Shown here piece after piece: positions 60,231-64,000 of a stretch of DNA of 64,000 nt (the stretch's first letter is position 1; every line of letters begins with the position of its first letter). Location of the stretch: positions 30,312,987 through 30,376,986 of the forward strand of contig OX637290.1 of the NCBI GenBank assembly GCA_951799445.1. Direction: 5' to 3'. The notes below the pieces were generated by a model. It was not told the origin of the DNA. It worked only from the letters and a program-made list of their open reading frames with translations, and ran no database searches. Made by a program: the position numbers and the translations under genes. This DNA is from Pseudisothecium myosuroides. Taxonomy: Eukaryota > Streptophyta > Bryopsida > Hypnales > Lembophyllaceae.

Positions 60231-61125
60231 CTCTTAAAGGACTAGAGGTGTTTCTTAAGAGAAATTGTCAAAAATTGCTATTTTTTAGTACATTGCCCAA
60301 AATTAAAATTAATTTTTTTTTGGAACTTTAATTGTACAAAAGTGTAGTAGACTAGTATAAAAGATTATAACATTTGAAGTGAGAAAAGAAAAATCTTTTA
60401 TTCATGTGAAATGAAGTTAGTAGATTTTGAGACCTCTCGGAGTAAAATTTTGCTCTTGATGAATTTAAATCTATCCACTATTGAGTTCTAAACCTTGGTA
60501 GTTATACTCACACAAAATTTTAGAAGTAAATATAGAATCTAGCTTACTCTAAATCACCTTGGAATGCAAGGAGGGTAAAGTGAATTGGCAATACACTATC
60601 ACTAGTCATTTTTTGATGATTTCTTGTGCAACGAAGAATTTTTTAATTTAGAATTCAAACAGTGAAAAGTTATAAATAGACATTTGCAACAATATGTGCC
60701 AAAAATTTCAAGTATTTTGACTTCACAAAATGCAAGACATTAGGGCTTGAAGTTAGAAGAAAATATATTATCTCAAAATTGCCCCTTCATAGCTAACAAA
60801 GTTTGACTCCTCTTAGAATACGATTTGAGAACTATTTTTTGGAGACAATTGTATGATATTTTATTAGTAAAATATATACCAAATTTCAAAAGTTGATGAG
60901 GATTTTAGCAGAAGATGCCCAAATTGCTCAAGTTGTGAAAAGGTTTAGGGCGGCATAACTTTTGATCCGGGTACCTGATTAGAAAAAAATTATATTCCCA
61001 CTAAGGGGGTACATGTTTTCATTTTTTTTTATCAAAATTTTGTGAATATCCAACCCAAATTGACTTTGTATAATCCTACCCAAGTTCTCAAGTGTCCGTT
61101 GAATGGACACTTGGGTCATTAGGGA
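60231..61125 (+). mobile_element. TTAA-flanked ~0.9-kb element (copy J)
   Basis: TTAA at 60227-60230 and 61126-61129. The left end is CTCTTAAAGGACTAGAGG; the right end read inwards is TCCCTAATGACCCAAGTGTC. 895 bp in plus orientation, with 'ggcataacttttgatccggg' near 60953. More diverged than A, B and H. Confidence 0.75.
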
Positions 61126-61437
61126 TTAAATTTTGAACAATACAAAGAATTAATTGAAATATTGCAATGATAATTATGCTACATGTGATAGAATTCAATT
61201 TGTAAAATATTTTGTGTTTTTACTTTGTATTTTCTATTTTTATATATATTATAATAATATTCTAATTTCAAAATTAAGATTATAACTATTAACAATTTAG
61301 AAATTGAACTTTGAGAAATTACAATAATTGATATAATTTTTCTATAGATTTCACCTTTAAAATCTGATTAATTTTATGCTTCCCTTTAGTACCTTCTTCG
61401 GAATTTTTTTCAACAAATGTCTTGGGTTTTGTCTCTT

Positions 61438-62488
61438 CTACATCATCAGAAGGCAACAAGGAAGACATTAGAGAAAAAATCAGGCCTCCAAAGGGCCGCC
61501 TTGTAGTCCTTAGAGGATTCTGTGGATTACAACTTATTTTGCTTAAGGACTAGTTTTTCCCCTATTTCTATTTACCTTATGTCACTATGTCAAATGCTTG
61601 TTAGTGGCTCAAAATCCAAGTACAAGGTGTTAAATAATCAAGATTAAGGTACTCTAATGCACCTTAATCTTGATTAATGGATACCTTGAACTTGGATGCA
61701 CCTTACTGTGAAAGACTTACTTCATTGACATTTGGTGAGAATGAAGGGTGAAGAGGTTGTTTTTATAGAGAAACCAATTGTCTATCATAAATCTTAAAGG
61801 CTATGGGATAATTTTAAGATAGACCATTCATTGTCAAATGCAAGAATTGTGTTTAAAGTCAAAATCTAGACCTCATTTAGGCATAGTAGAATAACTTTTT
61901 CAAAAAAAATTGAGCTAAAAGAAGTTGGAAAATCAAGTTAAATTTTATTTCCAAAAATACGTTGGAGGTTTACAACCTCCAATAAAAATTTATAAATAAA
62001 ATTCAAAGAGGGTGTTTGAAAATGTCAAAGAAAATGTCCCTTCCAACACCTCTCTAAAATTTGGCCATAACTTTTAGTTGGAATCTCAAAATCTCAAATG
62101 CATTTTTGGAGATGAAAGTTAGCTAGATTCCCCACACTAACTTAGTTTTAAGTTTTTTGAAAAAGTTATTCTACTATGCCTAAATGAGGTCTAAAATTTG
62201 ACTTTGAAAACAATTCCTATATTTGACTTACAGTAATTGAACTCCTATTAATTTAGCTTAATTTGGCTTAATTTGGCTTAATTTGTTTAATTTGTTAGTT
62301 AGACATCCTATACTATGTTGTCCCAATGGACCATGATTATTATGTCTTGATATCCTTTGTGAAAGTCAGATTAGGTGAACTTTGGATTATTAAGAATCTA
62401 CAGGGCCAGCGATGATGTGGAAATCCTTAAAGGTGTCATTGCAAAGGGCGGCCCTCCAGAGGCTTGGTTTTTTTCTCTAGTGATGTAG
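61438..62488. mobile_element. 1.05-kb fold-back element with nested inverted repeats
   Basis: The outer arms start CTACATCA at both ends (61438 and the complement of 62481-62488). They continue with 'agagaaaaaa', 'ggagggccgcc' and 'ccttaaggatt'-like blocks (about 61438-61520 and 62420-62488). An inner inverted pair of about 75-80 bp includes a perfect 41-bp core at 61867-61907 and 62153-62193, starting TAGACCTCATTTAGGCATAG. A third pair forms a separate hairpin at 61616-61695. No coding frame of note and no target duplication identified. Confidence 0.7.
61616..61695. repeat. 80-bp hairpin with ~35-bp arms and 10-bp loop
   Basis: The loop-proximal 16 bp are perfect: TAATCAAGATTAAGGT (61635-61650) pairs with 61661-61676. 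Pairing resumes further out with CCAAGT and CAAGGT against ACCTTG and ACTTGG. It lies inside the larger fold-back. Confidence 0.85.
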
Positions 62489-63671
62489 CACCCTCTTTGA
62501 AATTAGTACTAAGCTCTATCCATGCCTTCCAATATTGCTTAATTTGCTGAAGATTGAACCAATTGACTTCTATTCATTGCTTATAGGTTTGGAGAGCTTT
62601 ATTCTCCAAATGCTAAAGTAGAAGCTCAAAGGTATGTTAGTCATTAAAACCTAGGTGACCTTTGATGCTTATCCTTTACCAAAGTGCAAAATGAGAGCTT
62701 CCAATCTAGCAAAGAAATGCCTTAATATGCTTCAAAAATTGATCATGCATTGATCTGCAATAATTGTCCCCTATGTCATTAAATGTGCCCACACTTAAGA
62801 TCCAGAGCCTCTTGGTGGTATCCAAGGTCAAATGAAGCTAAAATGCCTTATCAATATCCATCAATGGCCCTAAGTTCTTAGCGTGTTCACCCTCCAAGTA
62901 GTTTGGCAAGGAAGATCAATAATATCAACTGTGAGTTTGTACGATAAGAAGACACTTGCAACTATTTCAAAGGCTAAGGTCAACCTATGCTTGTATCACC
63001 AAACTTGCAATTCAAGGGTCATTATCAACAATCCTATAACCTATTTTTTGTATTTTGCTAGGAGGCTATACCCGTGCCGTAGTAGGGAGCTATTTTTGCG
63101 ACACCTAACTCTGTTGGTGGAAACAATGAGATAAATTTGATTTCAAAATGTGGAATTTTGCTTAATTTTTATTTATTAAGAAAGTACAAATTGCGATATG
63201 TGAAAATATTGAGTGCAAATATAAATCTATTTTTTGTCATTCCGTATACCTACAATTGTTAAGTGGGAAAACAATATGTTATATAATGGCAAATTATTTT
63301 CTCTAAGGTTAAACAAATTTTCACAATTTCACATTGTAATACTATAGAATTGTCCAATGCTTTTATTTTCAAATTGTAAGTCCCATATAAAAAACATTAT
63401 ATCACTAACAAGGGAATTGAATCCTTCTAGACTATCCAATTACAACATACAGAGTCTGCCCTTCGTTCACAGCTCTTGCTGTTTAAAAAAAATTCCTTCA
63501 AAACTGCCAAGTGAATGAAGTGATGGACAAAACTGGCATCAACACTGTCTTGCTGCCAATATTGTGGATATGTGATTATGAATGTATCAAGAAGCTCCTA
63601 CTGGGATACGTGCAATCAAGCTCATCACATAGACATTGAGCAATCTCTACGCAAGTTCAAGCACACAAGTA
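62489..63671. other. AT-rich intergenic DNA
   Basis: An 83-codon plus-strand frame at 62883-63134 is unrecognised. No RNA gene or repeat boundary seen. Confidence 0.45.
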
Positions 63672-63917
63672 AGGGCAACCCCACGGCAGGGGCACCATGT
63701 AGGGACGCCAAGTGATTAATTGGCGTGGCAATTGAAGAGCCCATGTTCGAAGCAGCGTTTTTTTTTCTGGCGACAAAATGCTAGGTTGTCAGGCCTGTAA
63801 GCCACTGCGCCTGGCTCCCTCCCAAAATTCACCTTTGGTGAGAGGGCACGCAGGGCTTTACTGTAGAGTTTGTCGCCAGAAAAAAAAACACTGGTTCGAA
63901 TGAGCTGGCGTTGCCCT
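63672..63917. repeat. Nested inverted repeat, possible small MITE
   Basis: The outer ends AGGGCAAC and GTTGCCCT lie at 63672 and 63917. An inner pair at 63746-63777 and 63869-63900 reads TTCGAA(G/C)CAG(C/T)G, then nine T's, then CTGGCGACAAA, matching at 30 of 32 positions. The centre holds a further imperfect GC hairpin around 63808-63856. A flanking TA is possible on both sides. The 76-codon minus-strand frame here is not a gene. Confidence 0.65.
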
Positions 63918-64000
63918 ACGGTGGAAGCAGCATTCAGGCTCACCATTTGTAAATTGTACGGCGTTCCAAAAAAGATGTGGACAAGTTATGAAAGTCAACC

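Noticed and set aside
63808..63825. A miR160-like core (GCCTGGCTCCCT) in a hairpin
   Set aside because: Only about 12 bases agree with the known miRNA, the rest of the 21-nt sequence differs, and the hairpin has a large internal loop inside a repeat.
1..64000. tRNA or rRNA genes and organelle-derived insertions
   Set aside because: Scanning by eye for tRNA B-box and cloverleaf ends found only the SINE and isolated TTCGAA motifs. Nothing resembling rRNA or plastid genes was seen. A tRNAscan or organelle alignment would be decisive.

Overview
The window looks like nuclear DNA from a land plant with a repeat-rich, gene-poor genome. It is AT-rich and sits in a scaffolded assembly, with a 200-N gap at 44526-44725. 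I can support only one protein-coding gene in 64 kb: a SHINE/WAX INDUCER (SHN/WIN1-type) AP2/ERF transcription factor at 36956-38160 (+). The SHN family is specific to plants. The GC-rich second exon, the polyglutamine run and the divergent linker are compatible with a non-angiosperm, but the sequence alone does not settle the lineage.

The rest is mostly non-autonomous transposons whose ends can be read directly. (1) A family of about 0.9 kb is flanked by TTAA, with termini resembling CCCCTAAAGGNCC. It has ten clear copies (5724, 15500, 24296, 30531, 41457, 42937, 44525, 53576, 56637, 60231) plus several eroded ones, and covers roughly 13 kb, about a fifth of the window. The ends are piggyBac-like and no transposase is present. 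(2) A Mutator-like MITE family of about 270 bp has 9-bp target duplications (12986, 54164, 58530, plus partial or diverged copies at 1 and 55254). One copy is nested inside a member of family 1. (3) PIF/Harbinger-like elements have GAGCAT-type ends and TTA/TAA duplications (18185, 19823, 57667). The 2.6-kb one at 19823 carries an array of near-perfect palindromes and a TA-flanked 311-bp element. (4) 5'-truncated retroposon tails (215, 463, 7365, 8420, 17770, 23532, 26309, 47065, 57609) share a small terminal hairpin whose stem sequence covaries. (5) A tRNA-derived SINE with a 15-bp target duplication lies at 33149. Several long fold-backs (3370, 43863, 61438, 63672) and tandem duplications complete the picture.

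Layout: 1-18 kb is AT-rich repeat debris with a GC-richer inverted repeat at 3.4-4.3 kb. 18-22.4 kb holds two back-to-back Harbinger-like elements. 22.4-35 kb is repeats and the SINE. 35.4-38.9 kb is the gene neighbourhood: a possible orphan exon, a 42-bp minisatellite, a TATA box, a two-exon coding region and a probable 3'UTR intron made of tandem repeats. 38.9-64 kb returns to repeats with several nested insertions. There is no operon-like organisation. The biology is one developmental regulator, expected to control cuticle and surface lipid genes, embedded in layered mobile DNA.
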